Of a stretch of DNA of 64,000 nucleotides, positions 25,420 to 39,269 are shown piece by piece (the first letter of the stretch is position 1; every line of letters starts with the position of its first letter). The notes below the pieces were generated by a model. The model did no database searches and was not told where the DNA came from. It was given only the letters and a program-made list of their open reading frames with translations. The position numbers and the translations under genes were made by a program. Origin of the DNA: Amaranthus tricolor (lineage: Eukaryota; Streptophyta; Magnoliopsida; Caryophyllales; Amaranthaceae); contig NC_080053.1 of assembly GCF_026212465.1 (NCBI RefSeq), forward strand, positions 18,125,306 through 18,189,305, given 5' to 3'.

Positions 25420-28119
25420 CACTAGTGGAAAAAAACGTATTTGCTGCTTATCATTTGCTGCGGATTTTGTATATACGCAGCAATAACTAGAAAAAAGAAT
25501 TAGAAAAAAAAAAGAACCCTTAATTGCTGCGGTTTTGTGCCTCGACCGCAGCAAATACACATGTGCACCTTCAATTGCTGCGGTTTGTTTCATGCCCGCA
25601 GCAAATAAAGCTTGCAATTGCTTCGGTTCTTCACCACCCGCAGCAAATAACAAATAATCCTTAAACCTTAATTGATTCAGCAGCATTAATTGCTGCGGTT
25701 TATCCTATTAACCGCAGCAAATAGGGTTCATAATATAAAACCCTTAAGCTTCTGTTCTCTCGCCTTCCCTTAAGCTTCTGTTCTCTTCTTCATTCCTTCA
25801 TTCCATTCCAGACGCACAAACCTTCGTTCCATTCTCGCTCCTTCGTTCATTAACTTCAAACCCACAAACGAACAACAGTAATTCCTTCATTCTCCTTCGT
25901 TCCATTCCAGATTTCGAACGCAAAAACCCTTCGTTCCATTGTCCTTCGTTCATTAACTTCAAACGCGTTCTTGTTCATTATCGTACTGCTCTTTCATAAA
26001 CAGTACTGCTCTTGTTCATCATCATTTCTTCAAAACCGTTCTTGTTCATTATCAAATTAAACTTCAAACTTCGAAAATCAAGGTAATACATTTGAAAATT
26101 AAACTGCAAGTTCAATATAATACATTTGAAAATTAGTGCTAATTTTTTTCTTTGTAGATGATTACATAACCCACGAAATCAAGGTAATTTCTATTTGTTT
26201 TGTAAATTTGCAAGTTTATATTTTTATTGTTTCACTTGTAATTTAGTAATTTAGTTTAAAATGTGGTTTGTTAATTAGTGATTTTTTGAATTGCTACCTT
26301 ATTAAATTTAGATACTAAGTAGTAGACTATGATTTTGTGATATTGTAGAGGAGGGTTAATTAAGGGTTTTTGGAAGGCTGAAATGTGAGTTTCATTTTGC
26401 TTTATTTTTGTGATTTAGAGTAATTTTTAGATCATAATATATTGTTCCTTCTGGATGTAGATGATTTGGTGTGAGTTAATTGCTTTTGTAATCTTTTTGC
26501 TTGTTCAGATCCCATTATTTTCTCTGTATTTGTTTCTGCTAGTCAAGAACCTTATGTTGTTGAGTGTTGGCAGCTTAACCTTCCAACAAATTGGTTTTGT
26601 GCTCTTCCTTTATTTTGTGGATTTTTTGATGCTGGTTTGTATTTTCTTGCACTATATTTATGAAATTTCATTCATAATTGCAAATGCTCAAATCTAATTG
26701 AAGTGTTAACTTTATTTTTAATATTCATAGCTTGGTGATGCTTTTAGATATGGAAGATACAATTTTTGAAATTACTTCTTCCCACAAGATATGTTAGAAA
26801 AATTTAGCTTAGTTATGGTAAAATAAACAGTACTGATATTGTTTGCTTTTACTGCTTTTTATCTGGACTTGCCATAATAGGATGAGGAAGAGAAACAAAC
26901 TTTGTAATCTAACCTTCTGTTGGATTTACCATGCATGAGAATGAGAGCTTTCTCGTTAGTTTTATTGGAACACAAATGTAATGAACAAAGTAGACATTAA
27001 TTTGCTCATTCACTACTTAAAATTCCACCATGTTTAGGATGTATTTAATTTAACCTGATTCTATATTATTTTTATGTAGAAGTAGAGGGAGGGCATTAGG
27101 AACTCAATGAAATTTCTTAGAGGAAAAGCAAAAAACAGAAAAGAGAATGCTTACAAGTAAATAGTCATTTGTGTATAACTCGCTTATGGTTCTAGTAGTA
27201 CAACTATGGTTTGTGTGGAATTGTGGCATTTGTCTCTTTGAATATTCAAGCATCCGATAGTTTTCTAATTGAGACTATTTTTGGTGGAAGCACACTTATC
27301 TCGAAACTATTTACTGCAGGAACACTCTAAGAATGCCATCATCTGTCAGGAGTTTTTATGATGGCAAGCTTGGTGTGATGAATTTTGCAGCTGGTTCTGC
27401 TGGTCATTCCCAGAAATATGGAATGCCTAAGATCAGGCATAGTGGTTCAGATGTTGGTGTTGATCTTTTGGTGATGCAGCGTCAGTCAAGGGTGGATTCA
27501 TCAAGTGAGGTCTCCTCCTTGTTCAGCTACTCAGAAGAGGGCACGTGTAGTACACCAAGCACCAAAGATTCTGTAAGCGTGGATGACTTTTCCGATTACC
27601 TGTTTGGGAGAGGTGGTGTTGCTGGTCACTAAGCTCCAATTGGTTCTGTGTATAGATTTTAATTACTATATAACTTTAATGTATATTATATATATATGTA
27701 CGTACATATTATTAATATTGGATTATTATTACAAAGAGATTTTTGGTGATTATTTGTGATTATCATTTGATTTATTATTGGATTAATCATTGTTATTACA
27801 ATGTACATTATTATTGGATTATTATGAGTATAAAACGAAAAAAGAAAAAAAAATAGAGTTATTTGCTGCGGTCAGGGGCAAAACCGCAGCAAATAATGCA
27901 CACTTATTTGCTGCGGTTTTGCCCCTGACCGCAGCAAATAACCCTCCTTATTTGCTGCGGTTTTTGCCCATGACCGCAGCAAATAATGCCCTTATTTGCT
28001 GCGGTTTTGAACCGCAGCATTTAAAAAAGGACATTTGCTGCTATCACTATTGCTGGGGGCCAAAACCGCAGCAAATAGTGGCAAAATAACCGCAGCAAAA
28101 AACGTTTTTTCCACTAGTG
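25420..28119. mobile_element. Non-autonomous CACTA element with exon-like cargo
   Basis: The ends are CACTAGTGGAAAAAA and its reverse complement, flanked by the 3-bp duplication ATT (25417-25419 and 28120-28122). The size is 2,700 bp. Both subterminal zones (25440-25730 and 27855-28100) carry many TTTGCTGCGG and CCGCAGCAAA words in both directions, typical transposase-binding arrays. No transposase was found. The middle looks like captured host sequence: a CT-rich, leader-like stretch (25740-26030), then intron-like DNA, then an exon-like open frame at 27319-27632. Confidence 0.92.
27333..27632 (+). pseudogene. Exon-like coding fragment carried by the CACTA element
   Basis: An open frame of 99 codons follows a good splice acceptor (CTGCAG, ending at 27318). 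The frame opens before the ATG at 27333, which suggests the last exon of a captured gene. The product is polar and Ser-rich, with the segments MPSSVRSFYDGKLGVM, SSEVSSLFSYSEEGTCS and DDFSDYLFGRGG. Codon use and Ser/Asp content are unlike the surrounding AT-rich DNA. I do not recognise the family. No catalytic motif, membrane segment or signal peptide is visible. It could be expressed from the captured leader-like promoter, but nothing here shows that. Confidence 0.5.
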
Positions 28120-28850
<731 letters not shown>

Positions 28851-29199
28851 AACATACATGTATATCTTTTCATTTCCCATGTTTATAACTTGTTCAATTG
28901 AAGATGACTATAGTCTATAGTCATCTTAAACTCATGTTCAAAGTCTCTGAATAGGGTTAAGTGTACACCTCTGATGCATAGTAAACCAGTAAGCCTAAAT
29001 ACAGACGTTGGTGTAGTTGTTGCACAGTATAACTCTATTACTATCTCCCTTCCTCTCCATCTTACAATAATTTTTTGGAATATTTTGAAGAATTGATATA
29101 GACTAATGTTTTTTGTTGCTTCAAATCCGATTGCATTGTTTGTGCATTCACTTCGTTGTGAAGATAATATTCCAGTCGAAAAGAAATCCTTACTCAATA

Positions 29200-31470
29200 C
29201 AGTGCACCATTTGTCCCTTAAATTGTATAGTATATTAAACCACCTATATAAGCTTGATTTGTTTTTACTTTGTCACTTAAATTTTTTTTTTATTTTATTG
29301 TTTTTTATTTTTTGAAAAAAAACAAAGAAAATAAATTGTAATTATTGGTCATTGATTTTCAATGAATTAATAATTACATATAATAGCTAATATTTAATTC
29401 ATTTTTAATTTTAATACTAATTTATAAGTTATGTATGATGTTAAATAATGTTATTTTTTGATATAATTTTTATATTTATTAAGTAAGCATAGCACTATGT
29501 TAAAAATAGATTCTAATATTAATAAATTGTTTTGAGCATATATTACAATATTAAATTGAATGAAATATTTTAATGATGATATAACATTTATATAGAAAAA
29601 ATAATTTAAATAACAATGCAAATATAAAACTAAAAATCGTTTGTCTTGTATGAGACTATCTCAATGTTGAGACGGATCCATATAATTAGCTCACTTATCT
29701 TAATGATCACTATAAGATTGTAATTGATATTTTAATATTATAATTGACCTAAATAAAAAATATCAATTAAAAATATAAGTGGTCACTTTAATGTTACACA
29801 CAATTATTTATGAGATTGTCTCATTATCAAGCGTCTCCCACATATGTGCTAAATACCGAACTAATCCAAATTTATAACAAAATCATAATATGAACTCTCA
29901 TTTTGAAGTTGTCTCACTAAAAGATGTTCTCTCACAAGAGTAGTAATCATGTTTAAGATAAAAGTGTATAATGACCAACAACTCAATAGAGATGGGGTTC
30001 ACCGTGAGTGCGTCTCAATTAAGAATTTATGAATAAAAAAACACTTAAAGTAATTGTGTCTATTTAAAAAATATAGGAAAATTTCATATGGTAAACTGAG
30101 GTTTTAGATTTTTCACGTAGTAACCAAATCTTTTTAAAAAATCCACGCGGTAACTCTGAGGTTTGCCAAAATGTACCACTGTGACCTTTTCGCACCAAAA
30201 ACGTTAGAAAACATTAAGTCTTCAGCATTATCAGATTTTAATGGCATTCAATCATAACCACAAATGCTAGAAAAGGTTAGTAATTTCTTCTTGAATTTTG
30301 GAAATTTTGAAAAATTTCGAGCCCCAACTGGACACAATTTGTTCTGTTGGTTCAGCAGCCTTCAAGCTTTGAGTTTAGCGTTTCTAACGTTTTTGGTGCA
30401 AAAAGGTCACGGTGGTACATTTTGGCAACCTTAGGGTTCCGCGTAGATTTTTAAAAAGATTTATTTACCACGTGGAAAACCCAAAACCTTAGAGTTATCA
30501 CGTGAAATTTCCAAAAAATAAATAATAAAAGAAATTTAAAGTATAAAATTATAGCAAATATCATATGATTGCCAAAATGAAGTTGTTTTCTTTCATTACA
30601 AATGCAAATATTCATTTTCTTTGTTTGACCTTTAATCTTCATTCAATATTTTATCTCTTCTCTTACCTCTATATACAAATTCATTTAGTTTAAATTAGAT
30701 CCACTACAAAATGTTAGTATCTAGGTATTTTTCAAAGATCCAATATAAATCAACAAAACATACCTTTTCATCTAATAAACCATCTCAATACTACCATCCA
30801 CACTTGGATCATCATAACTTGGTGGCTTCCACAATCTTATTATTCTAATTTTGATAATCATTATCCCATTGAGGGGTGTTATCTCTTCAATACAATTATA
30901 TGTTAGTTGTCATTTTTCTAAGCAAAAGATAAACTATAAAATAAAATGTATAGATTTATTATTATGTCCTACATTATTTTACTTTGTATTGTAAAAATAA
31001 AATGTCAAGTAGCCATCAGCTTTTGCATTGTTACTCAAAGGATAATGATAAATATTTATGTATATTTTCCAATTATTCATTTAATAATAATATAGTCTTC
31101 AATATTGTTGATTACATTTTTACGTATATAGTTAAGAGATAGATATACATCACACCATTATTGAAATTGGTTATTTTTTTTTTTGAATCAGATACATTAG
31201 GTAGATTATTGAAAGGTTGATTTCATTAAACAATTTTCATAGTGCATTTACATATTTGGATTATATAAATCAATAACAATGCATTTAGACATTGTTGAGA
31301 AAATTAACCAATTTCAATGCATTGATTATGATAATATTTATTAGGCTTAATCAATATTAATCAATACTAATGGAAAATACAATTCCATTATACAATAGGA
31401 TGACATCATCATCCTATATTGGAGGCAAAACAATACTCCATCAGGTGACACCTCATAAGTTTGGGGTAAT
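29200..31470. other. AT-rich insert splitting the FAR1-like pseudogene
   Basis: Gene-free sequence lies between two recognisable FAR1 parts. It holds a MITE at 30074-30512 and, at 29640-29840, GAGAC..GTCTC words like those at 33800. The remainder shows nothing I can name. Confidence 0.5.
30074..30512. mobile_element. MITE with inverted repeats of about 135 bp
   Basis: The left arm (30074-30208) starts GGAAAATTTCA and contains GCCAAAATGTACCACTGTGA and CACCAAAAACGTTAGAAA. The right arm (about 30380-30512) is its reverse complement with about 15% change, ending TGAAATTTCC. A-rich flanks (AAAAATATA on the left, AAAAAATAA on the right) could be a decayed 9-bp duplication, as for MULE-type MITEs. 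There is no coding capacity. Confidence 0.75.
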
Positions 31471-33559
31471 AATGATGTCAGTGTTTTTGTTTTAATTATA
31501 GTCATATAGATTTATCAACCATTTTTTCCCAACATGCTTGGAATTTCGTTGGATTACTACTCCCCATTAAACATTTAGTAAAAGAATCTTTGAAGTTTGC
31601 ATCTGACTTCAGTGCTTCATAGTGTGAAATTGTATTTTTCAATTTGTGCCATAAACATAGCGAGTGCTTTGAGAATGGATAAACCTACAAGTGATCTTGA
31701 ACTATAAGATTTATAAGGTAACAGTAGAATTGACATTTATTACCATTCAATAAACAATTAATTGATTGATTGTTTTTCTGATTTGAATTGAATACTTTAG
31801 CACAATAATTAATTTTTGAAAATACTTCTTCGATTGCTTTTGCGATTGATGTGTCTTAATATGTGAAAATTAATACAGGACTTTTTCCTTTTATTGCCTC
31901 TTTAAACTGCTCAAGAACCCAAATAGATGATTCAACTTTCTTATTTGCTATGAACGCACATCCAAACATTGTAGTGTTACAGTGGTTATTTACTCCAACT
32001 ATCGGTGCACATATCAAGTTGTATTTGTTTATACAATATATTGTATCAAAAATGACATGTCCATAAGGTCTAAAATCTCCTGTCATTAAAGAATCGCACC
32101 AAAATAGTTCCACAAGTTTTGCATCGTCATCAAGTTTCATACTCCAATAGAATTCATTGTGTTTATGTACCCACATTATCAGTTGCTTGATGAGCATCCC
32201 CACCCTCAATTCCCTTCATTCTTAATTTGTTGACATAATTTAGATGGTCTCTTAAAGTATGTCCTACACACTTAACTCCACCAGCATGCTTTGCCAAATA
32301 TTTGTACGTTGTAGTAGGTCTTATATGTGCATCTTCAAATCCTTCATTGTTTCTTTTAAAGTTGTTATCCTCTTAGATCTTTGCAAGTATTGTCGTTCCA
32401 TTCTCGTTAACGTATGGTTATGTGATACAACATGTTGTTTTACAAAGACGTCACCATTGTATATATCCAGTTTAAACCTTTCATGTGCATCACAACCACA
32501 TCTTTTAGCCAGAACTAGCTTTCTCTTGTCATTTTTCCATTCATTTTCTTTGATTTTTATCCCTGTAACTCCATCTTTAGAACAAACGAAGCACCGCTCA
32601 TGTGCAACACCATCTATTTTCCTGACAGTGAAATTTCGAAAACTAAACCCTGTTGCTCTTACATGACCATGATACAATAATTCAAATTATTTCCAACTGC
32701 TTGCCCTCATTCCCTCAAATGGCTCAGTGGTGTCAAACTCTCTATTTTTAGTCAAACAATCAGATTGCAAGCATTCTATTTCACTCGTTATATTTGAAAA
32801 AAAAATTATTGAACGAATTGAATAATACAAGGTACAAATCGAATAGTATAAATAGACATTTGATAATTTAATCTTGGTATAAGCATATCCATTCAAAGTC
32901 TATAAAGATATTGTAAAGAATTTAGTTCAAATTGAATATGTTAAATTAAAGTTATATTATGTCATATAAATTTACAATTGTAAATCATTTAGTTCCAATT
33001 TAACATGTCAATAGTAAATATATGACATTTAAATTGACAATTGATGTTTTATAATCTAACTCAATTTTTAACTTATAATCTTCGATTATCGATTTGGAAA
33101 TAAATATTCGTATTGAATTGAAATATTGCAATGCATTTAGTTCAAATTGAATGTCTTATAAGTAAATTTGTGATATTTAAATTGACATTTTGAAATCTTA
33201 TGATTAATTCATTTTTCAACATATAATAACAAAAATTTATTGAATACTATATGCATACAATTGAATACTATAATAATAGAATTGATAATATTGTTTTTGT
33301 GACATACATGTATCAATCATTTGAATTACGACATTATCTTCTTCTATTTCACCATCAACGTTATAAACCACCATTATTTGTTCATTATCAACCCGTAATT
33401 CTTTTTAACAGTAGATTATGATTTTACATATCAATTGAACATAAATATGTTTATATACTATATTTCATAATATTACTTTCAATTTTGTCTGCATCTCTTC
33501 GTAATATTTGTAAAGTCATTTTCATGTCGAATCTACTCATTAAAACCTCCATTAGAGAG

Positions 33560-34227
33560 ATGTTTGGAGTTTTACAGATGAAATATTAATTTTCTTGATA
33601 GTTTCTTAATGATTCACAGAGATTTGTGAAGAATTAAATGTGCAACTCTTTTGATTTGATTTTCTAAATGTCGAGATTGAAGTTTTTGCGGTTTTAAAAT
33701 TATTTTCGTGAATTGCTCTTTTAAATATTGCAGTTATTATATTTTTCTTTTTCCTTTTTTTTAACTGAAAATGGAATAGGGCTTGGGAGGAAGATGGGTC
33801 GTCTCATACTGAGACGGTCGTGTCAAAGACCAATTGTTTGTTAATTGACCAAAGAACTTAATTGTATTGCTTTAATATTTTTTGAAAGTTGTATTGTGCA
33901 TGATGTTCATACGAGGAAGATTATTTGGCATGGTACTAAACGAGCGGATTGTATTATGTTAATGAGGTGATTCAACCTAGTCATGTAATGCTAGCTCATA
34001 ACTTCACCGAAAAAAAATTCAAAAGTAAACCAACAAGTTTGGTGAATAAATGGACATACGATCATGTCAACTAAAGAACATTATAAACAAATACTAACCA
34101 TCAAACGTTCTATATACATCTAATAAACCAATGATTATTAGCTTTCACCAAAACACCTCTTTTATGAAAATTGATAAATATTTAATGCTAGTATAAAACT
34201 CCATGCAATGCACGGATTTCTTAATAT
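33560..34227. other. Intergenic DNA with Helitron-like terminus words
   Basis: No gene was found. GTCGTCTCATACTGAGACGG lies at about 33799. At 34186-34216 the sequence CTAGTATAAAACTCCATGCAATGCACGG resembles the 5' end of plant Helitrons, which start TC and then have a GCAATGCACGG word. The rest of such an element was not found. Confidence 0.35.
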
Positions 34228-34955
34228 TTACATATTTCACTCCGATGGCTTAAAGTTTAGCAAATTTCAGAGAGATGACCTAAGGTTTACATAATTTCAC
34301 ATAGGTGGCTTGTAACCCCATAACTTGGGTAAAACAATGTTTTAGTTACCAGAAAATGAAAATTGTAAATTTGCCCTCACCTTAAATAAATTTCTTCTAA
34401 TGGGTAAAAGTCAATTTTAACCTTGAAAAATTAGGGAAAAAGATTATCAAAGAAATCATTGTTTCTTAAATTTCTACACTACATTTATTTAATTTCTAGG
34501 TTAATAATATCAGTTTCCTTGCTCCACAAAAAGTTTTTTCCTTTATTGAATTTCAACTTTTTTTCAAAGTCTACAATCATGCCACCTAAACAAGCTTAGG
34601 GAAGAATCCCACCAACAAAAGAGGTAATTATGTTCTTTCTAATATTTGATTTATTTATCAAATAATTGCAATTTTTTCCTTTATTCATGTTAAATTTCCT
34701 GTACAGCTACATCAACAAATTTATAATTCTTTTTGGTTCAACTTTTCTATTATGATTACATGATCACTATTTTTTTGCTTGTTAAAATAGGGAGTCTTTG
34801 ATCATATAATTGACTATAACACTTACAAATACACTATAAGGGGTGTCGATAAAGATGAAGATCAAATGTTAGACTTACTAGGAGATATTTGTAGAGAAGC
34901 TAAGAGATGGAGTATACCTGTGCCGGTGAATGCAAAAGTATTCTACTTTGGTTCC

Positions 34956-35018
34956 TGATAAACCCTTAATTTGCTCTTGCCTTGTAGCTTATTATGGCTT
35001 GTTTGCACTCGATTTTTA

Positions 35019-35096
<78 letters not shown>

Positions 35097-36885
35097 TTTT
35101 TGTTGGATTTACACCCTCTTCAAGGGTAGCATGTGTTTGCCCATGTCTTTGCGGGTTTTGCACATATTTCCGAGCCAAAAGCATGCTAGGGATGGTAGTT
35201 CCAAAAGTTCGAAGGTCTCGAGGGAGGAATGAGAACGACCCGAGCATGAAAAGTAGAATCCAAGCCAAGACAAGGAAGAAAACAAGATTTTAGCAAGAGA
35301 AAGACCACCCGTTCTTTATTGTGTAAGATCAGAAAGTAGAACGACCACCCGTTTCAAAGGGAACGACCACTCGTTCCCTAACCTTGAGCCACAAGTTGTA
35401 GAATGAAGATCAGAAAAGGGAACGATAAACCGTTCCTAAGGGAACGACCACCTGTTCCCAAGAGAACGACCGATAGTTCTCAAGGGAACAACTACCCGTT
35501 CCCTCAACCTTCAACAACAACTTGAAGAGTGGAGATCAGAAAGTTGAACGACCATGGTCGTTCCCAAAAGAACAACCACTCGTTTCCTAAAACTTGACCA
35601 ACAACTTGAAAAGAGGAGATCAGAAAGTTGAACAACCATGGTCGTTCCCTCTTCAAAGATGGGCTTTTTGGCTTAGCTGCTCTCTTGACGACCCTTGAGC
35701 ACTACTATATAAGGGAGAGGTTTTGTAATATGAGAATATATTACCTTTACTACTTGTACTAGCTTATTTTGAAAGAATAATTGTATGCTTTTTAGTTCTT
35801 TCTTCGTCTTTGTTCTTAAACCTTAGGTTTTATCTTCTACAATCAACATTGAAAATCACAAAAAAAATTACTTCAATCAAAGTTTATTTTAGTTATATGG
35901 TTGTTCAATACATTGATTTATTGCTAGCTGGGGCTTCTCTTCTTCATCAACCTCCATTGTTAAAGGTTTAAGCTTTAATATTTTTCTGGGTTTTTTTATT
36001 TTGTTCTCCAATTGCTCCCATATTTTGTAGGTACCTTCTAATACTTCTTAATTGTTATTGATAGTTTACTTTTGTTTTTATGCTTGTTTGTAGTTTTCAC
36101 CATTGTTGCTCAATAGCTTTAATATTTGGATTTTTGTGTTTGTTGGTTATTCAATATCTTGTCATATTACCCATTATAATGTCTTTAAGCAATAGAATGA
36201 GTAGTGAGTAGTTTTCTAGGGTTGGAGTTAGCTCAACCCTTGTGATGGCTTGATGATGATGAAACTCTAGTTGATTTTGGTTGATTAATGCTTAGATGAG
36301 GGGTTATTCTACTCATTGGTTAAGATTGTCATGGTTACTTCTAATATACCAATGAGAGTCGGATTTTGAGTAGTCTAATCCTTGCTCAATGGATAGAATC
36401 GGATGTGAGGGATCAATGGAGATTGAACCTTGCATCCACCCTCTCATCTAAGGCCTTTATCCTTCACCTACGAGAGTAGGGAAGGATGAGCAAGTAGTAG
36501 ATAATTTATAGCCCGCGATCTTCATCTTCACTCACGAGAGTGAGGATGGTGAAGAGCTTGGAGGCAATCCCAAGCCCGATCAAGGATCGGATTGCTCTTC
36601 TTAGTGCATTTCGCTACTCTTTAAAGACCCTTAAGAAGCTAGCGTATCGCCATCGAAAAGTCATCATGAGCTAGTTAACCCTACCCCTTTTTGTCATTGA
36701 TTGTTAACCTCTTATTTACTTCCACATATCTTTTTGATTAGTGCATTCAACAACCCTTTTTTCTATCAGACTAATACGCAAGTATAAATACGCATAACCT
36801 TGTTTTCTCGTAAACAAAACCCGGTTAGTGCAACGATCCGTGGACTTGCGGTAATTCCATAAAGGAGTAAAATTTTTGGTGAACA
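34956..36885 (+). mobile_element. Solo LTR in the MULE
   Basis: The 1,930-bp unit starts TGATAAACCC and ends GTGAACA, flanked by GTTCC (34951-34955) and ATTCC (36886-36890), a 4-of-5 match. It contains a TATA-like ACTATATAAGGG at about 35703, a (TA)n tract and a cluster of GAACGACCACTCGTTCC-like short palindromes. The 3' part (36790-36880) resembles the leader-proximal end of long plant gypsy LTRs. No internal domain or second LTR follows, so it is a solo LTR. Confidence 0.7.
35022..35093. repeat. (TA)n microsatellite
   Basis: About 35 uninterrupted TA repeats lie within the solo LTR. The open frames that cross it (Tyr-Ile repeats) are artefacts. Confidence 0.95.
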
Positions 36886-37146
36886 ATTCCTCATTCAAAT
36901 GAAAAAGTTGAGATTAACAGTGATCATACTTTATTAGCAATGTTTAATCAATTTTCTTATACTATTCGAATCAAATTAAAGGTCGAGGATGGTGATGTTG
37001 AGTCTCTATTGCACAATTATGCTCAGAATTCAAATTCATATGTACAATATCCATAACAGTCATTTGAATCTCATCAAGCAGAAATATTACATTGTAGTTT
37101 GGAGCTTACCCCAACACCACCCAATGATATCCCAATCTCCATTGTG

Positions 37147-37374
37147 CTATGTTTGGGAACAATGATTTCATTTAAAAATTTGAAAATGACTCAAATCTAT
37201 TGTTTGGCAAATCAAAAATTTTCAAATTTGGATTTGAATCAAATTTCATCATTACTTTTAAAGTAGTTAAAATTGAGGATTTGAAAATGACTATCCAAAC
37301 CTTGTCATTCTCAAATTCTTCATTTATGATTTCATAATTAAAATTCATAATTTGAAATGAAATACTTGTTCCCA
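37147..37374. mobile_element. Short MITE in the mudrA-like pseudogene
   Basis: The ends TTTGGGAACAA and TTGTTCCCAAA are inverted, with further matching of the arms (AATGATTTCATTTAAA with its complement near 37355). TA flanks on both sides could be a 2-bp duplication. There is no coding capacity. Confidence 0.6.
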
Positions 37375-38189
37375 AAAATAGGTTGCATAAGCCATTTAAT
37401 GGACAAGCTGAATTTGGTACAATTTCTAATATGGAATACAATCTTGAGATGGAATATATAAATGATTTAAGGACAGAGTATAATGAGGCTGTGGAGTACA
37501 CCCAAAGTGATGACTCTGATTATATGCCTAACGATGCCAATATATCTACTGATGATTAATGGGTACATTCGTTAGAGCAAATCAAAGATGATAATGATAT
37601 TTCAGTTAGTGACTTTAGTGATGGTTATGATAACAAACAATGGGATGTTGGATGCACCACAGACAGTGACGAAGAAGGACAAGACCCTAATTACTTGAAG
37701 GGCAAATATTTTGAATATGACACAAACGATAAGGTGCATTTGGAAGTAGGATTGTTGTTTTATACCAAGGAGCAGTTTTTAGAGGCTATACGAGATTACT
37801 ACATTCAAGAAGATTGTGAAGTTTACCAGGAGTATAACTCAAGCAAGGTAAAAAATACATGTTTTGGGAAAGAAATCATATCAAATGAGCAGCAAAGTAG
37901 ACATTCATATACCACTTTAAATGGTAGATATAAGAAGAAAGCTAAAGTGAAGCCTCCCAGGAAGTGTTCTTTTAGAATTCATGCATCTAGATTAGCAGAT
38001 ACAGATCAAGACCTTATCCAATGAACATACTTGTGAGAGGATCACTAGAAACCCAAATGCAAATAACTTGTATTGGTTTCAGGGATATATTTCCATAGAG
38101 TAATGGGATATATTTCGTATGATTTTAGGGCATTGATTCCTTTTGAATTATGGAGCTTATACAAGTTTGATCCAATGGTTAAATCTGAT

Positions 38190-38360
38190 GAAATTCTTGA
38201 CAAAGCCGGCATGTCCCACTCCCGTCACTACATCCGCTAAACTCTATGCTGATGCTACCTCCCCTATCATGATCCCACTTTATACCGTTGCTTGGCTGGA
38301 GCTTTGCAGTATCTTACCTTCACTCGTCCAAGAGGTGACTAGTCGAAATCTAGTAATGGC
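38190..38360 (+). pseudogene. Copia pol scrap
   Basis: One + frame gives HDPTLYRCLAGALQYLTFTRPR, which matches the copia RT/RNase H junction (usually DPTLYRSLVGALQYLTFTRPD). Only about 170 bp are recognisable, with stops before it. It lies inside the MULE, near its right end. Confidence 0.75.
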
Positions 38361-38843
38361 TTTGGAATAGGAAATCAAGTTACAGAAAGATTATAAAACA
38401 TAAGTTTTGGCCTACTGTTTTTATGTGTCCACCATTGAAATGGATGCAACTTTAAAGTTTAATATGTACTTTTCTAAATAGATTATTGAGAAGACTCTTA
38501 GCAAGTTCTTTAATCAATATGATGTTGAGTACTTATTTTTATAATGACACAAGTATATTTAGTCTTTTAGAAATGCTCTCTCGAAATGTTTACTTAAGCT
38601 ATATTAGTTTAGTATTATAGCTGATGCTTGCATGATCTCAAGGTTAAAATTGACTTTCACCCATTAAAAGAATAATTAAATGTGGGGAGAAATTTGTGAA
38701 GTACATTTTCCCGTATTCAAAATAGTATTTCATCTAATTTTAGAGTTACAAGCAACCTATTTGAAATTTTATAAACCTCATGCCACCTCTCTGAAATTTC
38801 TCCAAATTTTAAGTCATCAGAATAAAATTTACTCTTACATATA

Positions 38844-39257
38844 TTAGAATTTGATTTTTGAATAAAATTGTAATTATATCACTGTTATTAAGTTTAAGTT
38901 TTTTAGAATGTAATAAATAATCGATATATTATTGTTATAACTATTTGGTAATAGACCAATGAATGTGAACATGGACTCAGTTTTACGTGTATGACTTAAT
39001 AAAAATATTTAAAAACAAATATAAACATCAAATATATTTAAGTCAAAAATCACATTAGTTTACAATTATTTATGTTGATAAATTCTTTGCTTAAACAAAT
39101 GATTAAAATTCTACAACTTTTTCATCAATTTTACGCAGGGGATAAAAGTTTGATTTACGGTTTGGTTTTCTATCAAAATCAAATCGTACCATGATAATTT
39201 CCTGTAACATTAAGGTCCAACCTGTAATAATTACTAACAATTGGACATCATCAAACC
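38844..39257. other. AT-rich spacer
   Basis: No gene was found. The segment around 39200-39268 (AAGGTCCAACCTG...CCTCAAATATTTT) is repeated with changes at 39840-39910, so the MITE that follows landed in one copy of a local duplication. Confidence 0.4.
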
Positions 39258-39269
39258 TCAAATATTTTG

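Larger units (their letters stand above)
34851..38115 (+). pseudogene. MuDR-like transposase N-terminus, decayed
   Basis: Before the solo LTR: a short piece with LLGDICREAKRWSIP (about 34866-34925). After it: DHTLLAMFNQFSYTIRIKLKVEDGD (36917-36990), a MITE, then an acidic stretch (37440-37690). Last comes a MuDR-type N-terminal domain at 37695-38024 with VGLLFYTKEQFLEAIRDYYI and a Lys-rich CSFRIHASRLAD part. Stops at 37558 and 38022 and the missing catalytic domain show it is dead. The order matches a mudrA-like gene of the surrounding MULE. Confidence 0.7.
34228..38843 (+). mobile_element. MULE with terminal inverted repeats of about 200 bp
   Basis: The left end (34228-34440) and the reverse complement of 38630-38843 share long stretches: AAATTTCAGAGAG.TG, GG.GGCTTGTAAC-type words and AATGGGT.AAAGTCAATTTTAACCTTGA. 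Between them are mudrA-like pieces, a solo LTR, a MITE and a copia scrap. Long inverted ends plus a MuDR-like N-terminal gene fit a Mutator-like element. A 9-bp target duplication could not be made out. Confidence 0.75.

Noticed and set aside
34930..35293. Open frames of 80-100 codons across the (TA)n run
   Set aside because: They consist of Tyr-Ile repeats made by the microsatellite and appear on both strands.
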